A stretch of 64,000 nt of DNA from the NCBI RefSeq assembly GCF_037126465.1, contig NC_088204.1, positions 66,215,807 to 66,279,806 of the forward strand, read 5' to 3'. Below, in pieces: positions 34,262-44,699 of the stretch (positions are counted from its first letter, which is position 1; each line of letters starts with the position of its first letter). Source of the stretch: Ornithodoros turicata (lineage: Eukaryota; Arthropoda; Arachnida; Ixodida; Argasidae). The notes below the pieces were generated by a model that was not told where the DNA came from, ran no database searches, and was given only the letters and a program-made list of their open reading frames with translations. A program made the translations under genes and the position numbers.

Positions 34262-34518
34262 GTACACTCTTAAAAATGAACTTCACCGCATAGCACGATC
34301 CTATCCAACCATCATCTCGAATGATATCGTTATCTGCCCTGATTTGTTGAAAACGGGAGGCGTACGCCTTTTTTGTGACAATTATGAACAGCATAAGTGT
34401 CACAAAAAAGGCGTACGCCTCCCGTTTTCAACAAGTCAGGGCAGATAACGATATCATTCCAGGTGGTGGTTGGATAGGAGCGTGCTATGCAGTGAAGTTC
34501 ATTTTTAAGAGTGTAGAA
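34262..34518. mobile_element. palindromic MITE with ACACTCTTAAAAATGAACTT ends
   Basis: The left arm (34264-34382) and right arm (34395-34516) are near-perfect complements, including caaaaaaggcgtacgcctcc and cagataacgatatcatt. About 12 bp separate them. A diverged half copy (gtgtcacaaaatgcgtaccc then gagcgtgctatgcggtaaag) lies at 40225-40328. Confidence 0.8.
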
Positions 34519-34534
34519 GGTAGCCTCCTACATG

Positions 34535-35420
34535 GGGCTCAGTATCGGGTTACATCAAAACTACGCTTCAGAGCATCTACACTGAGGCAAACGGGCGAGT
34601 TGGAGCCGCCATCTTGTTTCCGTTCGACCTCCAGCTCCCGCCCTCAACAGGGTTATTCTAGCAAACGTCACATTCGATCGCACTGTAAAAATGGAAGACG
34701 GGGTTTGGCCCATCCCAAACTTTGCAGGCTGATAGCCATTTTATTCGAATTTTTTGTAAGCGTTATGGTCATGTAGAAGGAAAATTAAAAATCAAGCAAA
34801 ATCTCGCCCCGTGCATTTTCAATGACTATCATTGACTTATCCCACACCGCCATTTTTTGTCTGCTTCACATTCACATCACTTCACACAGGCAACGCTGCC
34901 TATACAACGATGTGACAAGCCGATTCTGACGTTATGCACCAGTTCTCTTGTTCCAGTCTTGCTCTGTATGGTGGTGCCACCTGTGTGCGATGAAATAAAA
35001 ATGAAGTGCACGCAGGAGAAAATGGCGGCTTTTGAGTGAGATGGGCCATAGAAAATGCATAGAGTGAAATTTTGCTTCAGTTTTAATTTTTCTTCTACGA
35101 GACCATAATGCTCACAAAAAATTCCAACAACACTTCACAGAAACGGCTACCAGTCTGCAAAGTTTGGGGTTGGATAAACCCCGTCTTTTATTTTTACGAT
35201 GTGATCGAAATGTGTAACGTTTGTTAGACTTACCCTGTACTTCGGCAGTAGAAATAGATTAAGATGAAGTTCGGCAGAGAAAGAAGACAGCGCTTCATGG
35301 ATGGCGCTGGTGGTGTAATGTAAACAACATGGCGGCTCTAACTGGCCCTTTTGCCTCAATGTCGATACTCTACGACTATATGTTGTCGATACTGGTGTGG
35401 GTATGAGTGACTCAGCTCTA
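34535..35420. mobile_element. foldback element with arms of about 300 bp
   Basis: The left arm contains agtatcgggttacatc, actgaggcaaacgggcgag, gagccgccatcttgtt, gacggggtttggccc and ccattttattcgaattttttg. The right arm carries the same blocks in complement, in mirrored order (35035-35410). The unique centre is about 185 bp. No transposase was seen. It ends about 280 bp before the 1,472-codon gene and may supply part of its upstream region. Confidence 0.7.
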
Positions 35421-35700
35421 GGCAGTGTCGCCATCAAACTGCGCCGCCGAAGTGTCGTTGTCGCATGTTAAGCAGCCGTGCCTTACTGAGAACGTCCCTG
35501 ACTGTTCAGACTGCGTTAACTGTGAGACCGACGATAATGCCTTTCCTTGCAAAGCAACGACGACAGCAACTTTATCTTGTGATTATGATTGGGGGGCTAC
35601 ATCACCAAGGGCGATACTTACATGCAGAGCTTACCAAATAGTACTCATTTCTTTTTTACATATGATGCAGAATTGCATACTGAGTTGACCGGTCCGAAAC

Positions 35701-38700
35701 ATGGCTGCCCCAGAGCCTACCGGTCAAGCAGGTGTTGCCCCAGAAGCTACCGCCGTGCCTCCGCCTGCAGCTGCGTCACCTCCCCATCATGTTGCTCCTG
35801 ACGCTGCTGCAGCTGCTGGCGCCGCTGCACCTCCACCTGCACCCGGCGGCTCCGGAGCCGTTCACCAAGAAGTTGCTCCTGCCGCTGCAGCCTGCGTCTG
35901 CCCAGCAGCTGGAGGTGCCGCTACTGATGCGCAAGCACACGTTCCAGAAGCGGCAGCTGTGCTTGCAGCGCCGCCGCCGCCCGTATCCCCTCCCCACGGC
36001 GCCTTTGCAGAACCCAATCAAGCCGCTGCTAACATCCCGCCTACTGGCGTAGCTGCGTCACCTCAACCTCCAGATGTTGCCCCAGCCGCTTCAATTCCCC
36101 CTCCCGTACCTGCGGTGCTCTCACAAATTGGCGCCGACGCAGCAGGCATTCCACAGAATGAACCGCCGATATTGCAAGAAGGCGCCCAACAAATGGCCCC
36201 ACCAGGTCACGGCGGAGCCGGCATTGCGTCGCCCCCGCATGTAGCGTCACCCGCACGAGTGGCATCACCTCCACCCGTAGCATCTCCTCCACGCGTAGCA
36301 TCTGTTCCCCCTGTAGCGTCCCCTCCACGCGTAGCATCTATTCCCCCTGTAGCATCTCCTCCACGCGTAGCATCTATTCCCCCTGTAGCATCTCCTCCAC
36401 GCGTAGCATCCCCTCCACCCGTAGCATCTCCTCCACGCGTAGCATCTCTTCCCCCGGTAGCATCTCCTCCACGCGTAGCATCTATTCCCCCTGTAGCATC
36501 TCCTCCACGCGTAGCATCTATTCCCCCTGTAGCATCCCCTCCACGCGTAGCATCTATTCCCCCTGTAGCATCCCCTCCACCTGTAGCATCTCCTCCACGC
36601 GTAGCATCTCTTCCCCCGGTAGCATCTCCCATCCATGTAGCATCACCTCAACGCGTACAGTCACCACGACCTTCTGCTGGTACTTTCTCTCCATCACGCC
36701 TATCATCAGCAGCTGCCCCTATTCCGGCCGACATAGCACCTCTTGCGCGACTCGTATCACCAAAGGCTTCTGCCACTGCTCTTATACAGACGGAGCCTCA
36801 ACTAGTTGAAGAACTTCCACCTGAACCGTACTACCAGGTTGCAGTCAGCGATGGCACATCAGGCGTTAGTCAACGCATCACCAATTTGCTCGAGCGCATT
36901 CCGTTTAGTGACGATCGTAAGACCGAGTATATGGCCGCAGTCAAAACGTACGAGGAAGTTATTGGCGGTCAAATCGTCAGTGCCAAGATGTACGTCGAAG
37001 CACGGCCTAACATTGGCGAGTACGACGAAGAGAAGGTCGCGAGAGACATGACCAGGGAACTGGAAGAACTCAAGTGTCAAACGAAGCGTTTAAGTCAGAG
37101 TGATACGAGAGATAGACGAGCATTAGACGAACCAAGAGGAGGGAGGGAAAGCGGTAACTGGAGCATTGATGCGAAGAATGCACTTGGTCCACCTAAGAGA
37201 TCTGCTGACCAGCTCTACGACGATGCGAGACAAAGCCGTGTCGAATGTCCTAGACAAGAAGCACGTTACAGGTCGCAAGGCGAAACTTGTTGCACCGACT
37301 TCAGAAGTCAAATGCCGCCTTGCGATGTACCGCAGCACTACAACAGTCGAACTGCTATTCTACAGCCGAACGTCCTGATTGCTAGTGGACCGCTACCTCA
37401 AGGAATGGGATTCCTGCATGTCGCCCAGCAGCAGATTATTACTCAGGACCAGTTGGCTCAGCAACAAGCGCTACAACTGCCGTTTGCACAACAGCAAGTG
37501 CCCCCGGACCCATTGCTTCAGCAGCAGTTAGTTCAACAGCAGGTGCCCCTTCAACAGTTGCCGCATCAGCAGTTCCCTCAACAGCAGGCACCTTTTCAGC
37601 AGAATCCTCCTCAGCAGTTCGCTCAACAGCAGGCACCTTTTCAGCAGAATCCGCCTCAGCAGTTCGCTCAACAACAGGCACCTTTTCAGCAGAATCCTCC
37701 TCAGCTTTTTCCCCCACAGCAGATTCCTTCACAAAATGCGCAAGTTCCACAACAATTTCCACCACAGCAAATTCCCCCCCAACATGTGCAAGTTCCACAA
37801 CAACCTCCACCACAGCAAATTCCCCCACAACAGGTTCAAGAGCCACAACAGCTTCCTTCACTGCAAATTCATCTACAGCACGTGCAAGTGCCACAACAAC
37901 CTCCACCACCGCAGATTCACCCACAACAGGCGCAAGTGCCACAACAGCTTCCACCGCAGCAGATGCAGCCGCAACAAACAGCTCCTCAACAAAAGGCGCC
38001 AACTATTACCGTTCAGCTCGACACGGCTTTCGTAGGTACCCGAGTAAGTCAGACAGCGATAGTACCACCATTCAGTAAGGAGCAATACCTGCCTCCAGCG
38101 CAACAGCCCGAGACACAGCGCGTTCGATCTCTGAGCCCTCCTGTCGAAACTAGTATTCGGAGAAGTTCTGAACCCCAGTCACCAAAATCACCTACACCTC
38201 AGTCTCAGGCAACTGGATTCATGAACAGGGCAGAGCAGCTCATACAAAGAATCAGGCAGCAGCTCTCTCTGTTTGACCGTCGTGATGTGTTATCTTCAGC
38301 TACAGAAGACGAGGATCATGCAAGTAAGAGGAGGAAAGCTTCAGCAAGTGCGCCTGAAGAAGAAAGTGAAACTAAAAAAGGGCCCAAGAAGCAACCAACT
38401 AAGTTCAAGAAAGAGGACGTCTCTGAGAGCGAAGACGTCGAGGAAAAGTCTGCCAAGAAAGCATCGAAGAAAACCAAGAAGGATGAAGCATCTGAGTGTG
38501 AAGACCTCGAGAAGGCTGCCAAGAAGACTAGGAAAAAGTCTAGAGGAGAAGAAGCGTCCGTAAGTGAAGAAGTCGAAGAAAGACCAAAGAAAGGAAGGAA
38601 AAAGTCAAGGGGAGAAGAAATATCGAGGAGCGAAAGCGTTGAAGAGAAGTCTTCCAAGAAAGGACGAAAACGCGACGAAAAAGGACGAAAAAAATCTCGA

Positions 38701-40119
38701 GGAGAAGAGGCCTCTGAAAGCGAAGAAGATAAATATTCAAAGCGAAGCAGGGCGCTTGAAGAGCAGAGGAAGGACACGAGAAAGTCTAGCAGGAAAGGAT
38801 CCGAAAGTGAAGGCAGCGAAGCTCGCAGTGACAGGAGGTCGAGTAGAGGACATGACCAGAAGTACGGAGAGTTTGATCGGGACGACGAGAGGCGAATAAG
38901 AGAAGAAAAGCGAGAACGGCGGCGAGAAGAAGACAGAAGGGATTACAATCTCACGAGGAGGCCTGGTGAAAGAAGCGAACTATCCGAGCCAGATGAACGA
39001 GAACGGAGGAGGGGACACTTGAAGTCATCTGTGCAACCACCTCAACCGCAACTATATCCCGCTCAAAATGCACCACCGTTTTCATCTTTCGTGCAAGTGC
39101 AAGGCGTTGTCCCGAATCAAGGATACGTTGCACAAGCTCAAGGCGTGGCCATGCCTAGCCAGGTGCAACAAGTTGCAATGGTGCATCCTCTGGCAGAACA
39201 ACCTAGACAGCCCGTATTACAGCCGCTCCAGCAGCCGCTCCAGCAGCCGCTCCAGCAGCCGCTCCAACAGCCGCTCCAACAGCCGCTCCAACAGCCGCTC
39301 CAACAGTCGCCCCGGCAGTCGCCCCATCAGAAACCGAAGCAACTAAAGACAGAATGGTGGACCCAAAAGTTAGAAGACCGTGGCAGGTACTCACCTCAAC
39401 GAATTCGCAGCGTCAGTCCTGCCTCACGGGCCCTTGCGAGAGATTTCGAATTCGAAACCGAGGAGTACACTGAATGTGATGCGACCGAATGTTATGAAGA
39501 CGATTACGCGGAAGAAAGACCCCGTCAGACTCGACGCCCTGCCCGGGATGAAAATCGATATAGAAGTCGGTCTTCTGGCAAGGTACACGACGTTGACGGA
39601 ACGCGTTCTCGCTGCAGCGAACCCGAGTATGAAGCTGGGCATAGGCGACCTCGGGAAGTGGCACAACGGAAGTCGCGGTCCATTGAGCCTGAGTACCCGG
39701 CCGAACGAGACAGAAGCCATAACATAGAGATTGGCGTCAGACTGTCGCGGACTCGGCACACTTCTGACCAGAATCTAAGACCGCGTCGTTCTCCGCAGCC
39801 TGCATCTCAGACAGCGCAGAAGATTAACGTTAGTAGAGCCAGGAGCCCCGTGATACAGCAGCAGCAATCTACAGCGGATGACGTCAGGGTTTACGAATTG
39901 CGTGAAGTGACACCACAGCTGGATTCACTCCATAAGGTGTCACAGCATTGTGCACCACCGCCGTATCCAGGTATCCCGCAGCAGCCTCAGTGCACAATGG
40001 CTTACGTAGTGTCGAAGGAATCTCAGCAGGACATGGATCAGCCTCTGAGGGTACAGTACCTGGACACGTACGATCAGTTTGTCAGCTGGGTGTCCCCTGG
40101 CCGCGGGACGCAACAATAA
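35701..40119 (+). CDS. intronless 1,472-aa disordered Pro/Gln/Lys-Glu/Arg-rich protein, function unknown
   Basis: The single frame starts at ATG (cgaaacATGG), with an in-frame TGA 15 bp upstream, and ends TAA at 40117-40119. Regions: Ala/Pro-rich (residues 1-175); about 140 residues of PPRVASIPPVAS-type repeats (177-317); a more ordered, acidic segment around residues 390-480 (QRITNLLERIPFSDDRKTEY...); a Gln-rich tract with QQAPFQQNPPQQF repeats (about 575-770); Lys/Glu repeats KKSRGEE.SESE (about 870-1000); a charged RRERE region; LQQP repeats (about 1175-1205); an Arg-rich region with RSRSSGK (about 1260-1380); and a C-terminal YLDTYDQFVSWVSPGRG. No signal peptide, membrane segment or known domain is visible. 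Basic and Ser/Arg-rich parts suggest a nuclear or scaffold role, but that is a guess. No LINE, viral or transposase motif supports a mobile origin. Confidence 0.8.
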   Translation: MAAPEPTGQAGVAPEATAVPPPAAASPPHHVAPDAAAAAGAAAPPPAPGGSGAVHQEVAPAAAACVCPAAGGAATDAQAHVPEAAAVLAAPPPPVSPPHGAFAEPNQAAANIPPTGVAASPQPPDVAPAASIPPPVPAVLSQIGADAAGIPQNEPPILQEGAQQMAPPGHGGAGIASPPHVASPARVASPPPVASPPRVASVPPVASPPRVASIPPVASPPRVASIPPVASPPRVASPPPVASPPRVASLPPVASPPRVASIPPVASPPRVASIPPVASPPRVASIPPVASPPPVASPPRVASLPPVASPIHVASPQRVQSPRPSAGTFSPSRLSSAAAPIPADIAPLARLVSPKASATALIQTEPQLVEELPPEPYYQVAVSDGTSGVSQRITNLLERIPFSDDRKTEYMAAVKTYEEVIGGQIVSAKMYVEARPNIGEYDEEKVARDMTRELEELKCQTKRLSQSDTRDRRALDEPRGGRESGNWSIDAKNALGPPKRSADQLYDDARQSRVECPRQEARYRSQGETCCTDFRSQMPPCDVPQHYNSRTAILQPNVLIASGPLPQGMGFLHVAQQQIITQDQLAQQQALQLPFAQQQVPPDPLLQQQLVQQQVPLQQLPHQQFPQQQAPFQQNPPQQFAQQQAPFQQNPPQQFAQQQAPFQQNPPQLFPPQQIPSQNAQVPQQFPPQQIPPQHVQVPQQPPPQQIPPQQVQEPQQLPSLQIHLQHVQVPQQPPPPQIHPQQAQVPQQLPPQQMQPQQTAPQQKAPTITVQLDTAFVGTRVSQTAIVPPFSKEQYLPPAQQPETQRVRSLSPPVETSIRRSSEPQSPKSPTPQSQATGFMNRAEQLIQRIRQQLSLFDRRDVLSSATEDEDHASKRRKASASAPEEESETKKGPKKQPTKFKKEDVSESEDVEEKSAKKASKKTKKDEASECEDLEKAAKKTRKKSRGEEASVSEEVEERPKKGRKKSRGEEISRSESVEEKSSKKGRKRDEKGRKKSRGEEASESEEDKYSKRSRALEEQRKDTRKSSRKGSESEGSEARSDRRSSRGHDQKYGEFDRDDERRIREEKRERRREEDRRDYNLTRRPGERSELSEPDERERRRGHLKSSVQPPQPQLYPAQNAPPFSSFVQVQGVVPNQGYVAQAQGVAMPSQVQQVAMVHPLAEQPRQPVLQPLQQPLQQPLQQPLQQPLQQPLQQPLQQSPRQSPHQKPKQLKTEWWTQKLEDRGRYSPQRIRSVSPASRALARDFEFETEEYTECDATECYEDDYAEERPRQTRRPARDENRYRSRSSGKVHDVDGTRSRCSEPEYEAGHRRPREVAQRKSRSIEPEYPAERDRSHNIEIGVRLSRTRHTSDQNLRPRRSPQPASQTAQKINVSRARSPVIQQQQSTADDVRVYELREVTPQLDSLHKVSQHCAPPPYPGIPQQPQCTMAYVVSKESQQDMDQPLRVQYLDTYDQFVSWVSPGRGTQQ
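36236..36655 (+). repeat. coding minisatellite, PPRVAS units
   Basis: Repeats of 18 bp (cctccacgcgtagcatct) alternate with variants giving PPPVAS, IPPVAS and LPPVAS. The complementary strand is open for more than 120 codons because the period is a multiple of three. That antisense frame is a by-product. Confidence 0.85.
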
Positions 40120-40164
40120 ACCACGTACAGCTGAAAAATTGCATGGTGCACGACGTAAGCTGCA

Positions 40165-40170
40165 AATAAA
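40165..40170 (+). terminator. poly(A) signal of the 1,472-aa gene
   Basis: AATAAA (in gcaaataaattc) lies about 45 bp after the stop codon. Confidence 0.6.
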
Positions 40171-40224
40171 TTCTTATACCATGGGTTCAGTATTCAGCGT
40201 GGGTTCATCACTCACTGCGTGAGT

Positions 40225-40335
40225 GTCACAAAATGCGTACCCCTCCCGGGCGGTGGGGGGGAGGGGGGGCAGAACGGTGTCATTTGAGATGGTGGTTTGC
40301 TATATGAGAGCGTGCTATGCGGTAAAGTGTGCAAC
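40225..40335 (+). repeat. half copy of the 34262 MITE
   Basis: It shares gtgtcacaaaa.gcgtac, the ccctcccg block and gcgtgctatgc.gt with one arm of the element at 34262-34518. The middle is replaced by a G-rich run. Confidence 0.5.
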
Positions 40336-41004
40336 GGTCTGGGAATAGGATTCGTTAACCAGCGTAACATACTCTGACGATACGTCGCCAAGCCTGCGAA
40401 ATTTTACCGCATCCTCATTCATTGGACTCCAGAGCGCAGGGAGCGCACTTTTTAATAAACTATCCTTTTGTGGAGCGTGGCGCTCTTCGTGCACTCCCAC
40501 GCTCCTGCTTGCAGGTCGGAGCGCGTAAGTGCTGTTCTTGCCCCGTGACGTATGGAGGAAGAGGACGCCGGAAAACCAATGAGACGCCTTGGAAACTTAC
40601 GCAGTCGTAGTTCTGAAAGACCGTTTAGTAGAGGCACCGGAGTACGAGGGGCAGAGTACACCGAACGTGTTGGGTAGAGCCGCCACTTAACGCGCCCATT
40701 GTTTCGCAAAAGCGATAAATCGGGTACTGGCATTTGTTATGGGAATATAATGAGCTTTGCAACTCAGTACGTTAAGGTGAGTAGGTAACATATTGCATGA
40801 GAGAAAGCAGAAAACCATTTGCTTGAATCTATCCGGGTAACGGCTGAACAAGGGTGGGGGATGGAACTGCTTGCCGTAGTCGACCACGCATAGGCGGGCA
40901 CGTTAAGACTATTGCAGGGGGCACCGTGAGTCCTCGGCAGACTTCGCAACGAACTGTGCCGACATTTGTCTAAAAGCCTTTCCTCTGGTGAAAACATCCC
41001 GACA

Positions 41005-41115
41005 GCACAGTCTGCGCCCTGATTCGAACCCGTGTCACCATCCCAGCGTGGAATGCCATCACCGCAACCACTAGGCAACGTGAGTTGGTGCTGAACAAGC
41101 CTGTTTGGTTCCTCG
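41005..41115 (-). repeat. tRNA-derived SINE fragment
   Basis: In complement: an A-box-like tgcctagtggttgcggtga and B-box gggttcgaatc, separated by a tRNA-like spacing. Flanking sequence is not tRNA-like, so it is read as a SINE head. Confidence 0.5.
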
Positions 41116-41335
41116 TCTCCCACCTCCGCTGCGTGGACATACGTACAGTCACGGTGTCGTGCGCATTAGCCAATCGCCGCAGACAAGTTCCAACACAAAG
41201 AGTATTGGATGGGAGTGGCTGAGTGCCTGATCGCTGGCAGAGGTAATGTGGTCATTACGAACTCCGTCAATCACACACAATGGGAAATTATCTGCGGTGA
41301 TTGGCTAATGCACACGACACAGTGACCACGTGTGT

Positions 41336-42655
41336 TCACGTAGCGAAGGTGAGAGAGGAGGAACCGAACACGCCGACAAGGAGCAGCCAAGATGCACCTC
41401 TAAAATGGAACTCGGTCACATGAACCCACCCGAAGCTAACCCATTTTCGAAAAATCAGGAGAGAGAACTCTGTCATTCGAAGTGATCGTTGGCAAGGAAG
41501 TTGCGTGATACGGAATGCGATGGCACTTGCGATGTCCTGCTTGTCGCACTTTATTCCTTCAGACAGATTACACGTTGGTCAGCAGTAAGTAGTGTGACAC
41601 GGAGAAAGCAGTTGTCGCAAAGAGAAATACAAGACTGGTTGCAGAAAGCTTCGGTGCAGGTTTTGAACACGAAATCTTATCTGCAGCGGTACAGAGAATA
41701 CAACTGTTACATCTTGGAGCTGGTGGTTTTCCCAAGACCTGCGCGTCATCACTGCCATCCTGTATACGCTAGGATAAATTTTTGCTCGTTAACATGTATA
41801 ATAGAATTACAGCTAACTTGTACCGCGGGACATTTCTTTATTTGCGAGAAACCGTGCCGAAGCTGTCAGTCGGAAGCGTATCCCATCTTCTCGACGAGCT
41901 CTTCACCGCCGAACAGGTAGTCTCCAACGAGCAAGGCACCAGTCAGCAGCAGCTGCGGATAATGCAAAATGAACGAGATGTTCTCTGATGCTTGTAAAAC
42001 TCTTGGTACCATGGGCAACTCGACGAAGCACCTAAACGTTGGGTTTTCCAGATATGACCCTGTGTCCTGTAAGTAGGTGTAGAGTACGATACCAAGGAGC
42101 CTCCTGTAAAGAAATATGTGATGTAGCGCGAACCATATGCTGGAGGTTGGGGTGCAACACGATCAAGGTTTTGCATCTTCGGGCTTTGGGGGTGATACAA
42201 CACGAGGTATAATATGTGGCACAATACGTGCAAAACATCTGTCCGGATAACGACCACGAGTTTTTCCGTTCATGCTGGCCGACTTGTAGACTAACAAATG
42301 TGATCCAGGTACGACGGGTTACTCTCCTCCAAAGAAAACTGATAAGACATGGATCAGGGGCGGATCCAGATCCTCACCTTGGGGGGGTTTCTTTCTTGCG
42401 GAGCGTAGTATGGGACGGGAGAGGAGAAATTCCAATGTGTAAACTAATGCTTTGCCCGAAAAACCCGATGAGAAGGCTCTGCGCGCCTTCTGCGCGCCTA
42501 CTGCGCGCGCTACTTTTGGGTCACCTCGACACGGTCCAATTAATGATCTCGAATTCCGAGACTATGCAATACAGGCAACGTTGTAGTGGATTAGGTAATT
42601 CAACATAGAACGACAAACACAGCTCAAGTCTCACAACGGCCAATTGCATACTTCA
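41336..42655 (+). other. unassigned; possible exon at 41782-41988
   Basis: One frame (41782-41988) reads LYRGTFLYLRETVPKL, then SVSHLLDELFTAEQVV. The spacing of leucines and the LLDEL block resemble a CARD-type death-fold helix bundle, but the similarity is weak. The preceding AG near 41810 could be an acceptor. No neighbouring exon was found, so I do not call a gene. Confidence 0.2.
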
Positions 42656-42659
42656 GTGA

Positions 42660-42900
42660 GGGTGGCAGTTGAAGAAAAGGCACCAGCAGTAGGATTCGAA
42701 CCCACGCCCTCTGATGTAAGTATGTAATGTAAGAGACAATCTGTTGAGTGCTTGTCCCCGTGTTGCCTCGCGTGGCTTTGTACGTTGAACAGACGGTAAG
42801 CAAGCATGATGTAATTGGTAGTATCTCTGACTAGCTCTGTGGCACTCAGAAGGTGCGAGTTCGACTCCCACTGCTGGTGCCTTTTCTTCCAGTGCCATCA
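42660..42900. repeat. inverted pair of tRNA-derived SINE copies
   Basis: The left copy is in minus orientation (complement of ggattcgaacccacgccctc at 42692, then a tctgatgta region). The right copy is in plus orientation (gcgagttcgactcccactgc at 42857, then tggtgccttttctt). Both are followed by the block gaaaaggcacca or its complement. A third relative lies at 62320-62365. Confidence 0.6.
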
Positions 42901-44210
42901 TCATTCAATACAGGCAACTGTATTGACCGAAACTGCGAGACTAGCAGTGACGTCACACGGCTGGCGGCCACCTTCACTTTTCGGTGGAACAGGGAGCCTC
43001 CCCACATTCCTTCCTCCACGCGATAAGGTATGTGTGCTGGCAACTCCACCTAGTTACCATGGGCGTTCCCAAGATTTTTTCCAAGGGGGGAAAGCGCTTC
43101 CAGGGGGCAAGCGTGCAACCCCGACACCCCTTCCACATCTTTTTCTCTAGGCGGCCGTTGCGCACTGTGGGGGTGTTCAGAGGCTCCTGTTATAATGTCC
43201 GAGACTAATCATTACGATCTATGGCTAAAGAGTGCACTATTTTCGCAAGCGACCTTGAAGTTCCGGTGGGGGGGGGGCACGTCCCCCCTTGCCCCTCTCT
43301 CGGTACGCCCATGCAGAAGGCCTGCTTAATGCCTCCTCTTTCACGATTTTAATCACGGGCTTTCGGCAGCTGACGGCGGCTCGTGTCCATGGTTACGGCA
43401 GCCGGAAGCACGGTCGTGACAGCAGGATTCTTAATGACAATATGTCACGTCGCTTAAGCGATTAGGCTCTGTTTATGTAGTTGGTACTGGTCATGGTTAC
43501 CTTGTCTGGCTTTCGCATATACATATCCGGAAGATCTGCAGCGGACACAGAGCATAAATCCGTGATGAGACGATTCGCGTTGAGCATGTGCTCTGACATG
43601 GAGCGCCTTCGTATCCTTCTCCAGTTAGACGAATGAGCTTGTGGCCATGCCCAGTAGCCCACGACATGTTCGAATATGTTGGTACACAAGAACACAAGCT
43701 CTCCAGGGAGATCGACTAGCGATTATATGCACGGCAGTGTACTCGTGTCGACTTACCCCAAGGCGATGGCAGCGATTGCAAAACCTGCCACAGTTGCTTG
43801 CCCGAGAGCATTGCTGCGGATGTTGTTCCTTCAAATTAAAAGTACATAAACCATTAATCTTAAGCACGCATTACAGACCCACGGTATTAAATATAAGATG
43901 TAGAAACGTACGCTGTCCTGTTCTGTGCATGAAAGATGGAACATATGGCGTCACCTCCCAGTCCGAAGCTGATCATTAAATGGCTGAAGATAATTGTACC
44001 CAAAGACCTACGAACAGAAGCAACGTTAGTCTGCCGATGTCCTGAAAATTTCACTTCGTACTCACGGTTTCGCGAGAGCCTTTGCTGCAGAAATGGCCAG
44101 TCGCATGCCCACCATGGCCATGAGCCACCCCAAGAAAGATGTGGTGCCATGACGCGACTTTGCGCGGAAATGAATCGTATCACTTATCAGCGCGGATTAC
44201 AGCACTGGTC
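42901..44210. other. unassigned
   Basis: No exon was recognised. There is a (c)n/(g)n-rich, low-complexity patch at 43261-43305. Several short frames at 43460-44180 on both strands lack family resemblance. Confidence 0.4.
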
Positions 44211-44215
44211 AAGGT

Positions 44216-44331
44216 ATACTTTAAAAGCGATAAAACCCCCGTGCCGGGGAACAAGTCAACAGACGAGTCTGTGTGTTGTGTCGTCTGTTGACTTGTTCCC
44301 CGGCACGGGGGTTTTATCGCTTTTAAAGTAT
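44216..44331. repeat. perfect 51-bp inverted repeat with 14-bp loop
   Basis: 44216-44266 (atactttaaaagcgataaaa to agacga) is the exact reverse complement of 44281-44331. The loop (44267-44280) is gtctgtgtgttgtg. Flanks continue with weaker pairing (aaggt against gctgtacc). Exact arms suggest recent origin or maintenance. RNA from either strand would form a long hairpin. Confidence 0.9.
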
Positions 44332-44574
44332 GCTGTACCGAACAGCCCAATTTTTAACCATTTTCAAGGTATACGATAAGCATAAACGGACGCTATATGT
44401 GCTATATTTAGGAGCAGGGTTATTTTTCAGGTTCTGGCGTTATGCGACCCTATACTTATGTACACAGAAGCAGAACCGGCGTCTACTTTTCACCTCTGGT
44501 GGGGCAAGTGGGAGATTTGCGCCCCCCCCCCTCCCTGGGGCGCAAATCTCTGCTCTGAGGGAAGGTGCGTCCTG

Positions 44575-44690
44575 GGCCGACTTCTGGCCTGACAGCGTCT
44601 GAGGAAAACTCAGACAGGGCTGCCGACAACGGGATTCGAACCAGGGTACCTCACAGTCTCGACGTGACATGGCCAGCACGCGAGTTGGTG
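44575..44690 (-). repeat. antisense copy of the SINE at 7034
   Basis: The complement carries a B-box (gattcgaacc, about 44633) and the body block gagttttcctcagacgctgt, as in the plus-strand copy. The direction is toward lower coordinates. Confidence 0.7.
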
Positions 44691-44699
44691 TTACGCTTT

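Noticed and set aside
36207..36632. Minus-strand frame of GGDATGGIDATR repeats
   Set aside because: It is the antisense of the PPRVAS coding repeat in the 1,472-codon gene.
37439..38002. Minus-strand 187-codon Val/Glu/Ala-rich frame
   Set aside because: It is a shadow of the Gln-rich tract on the plus strand and has no start or splice support.
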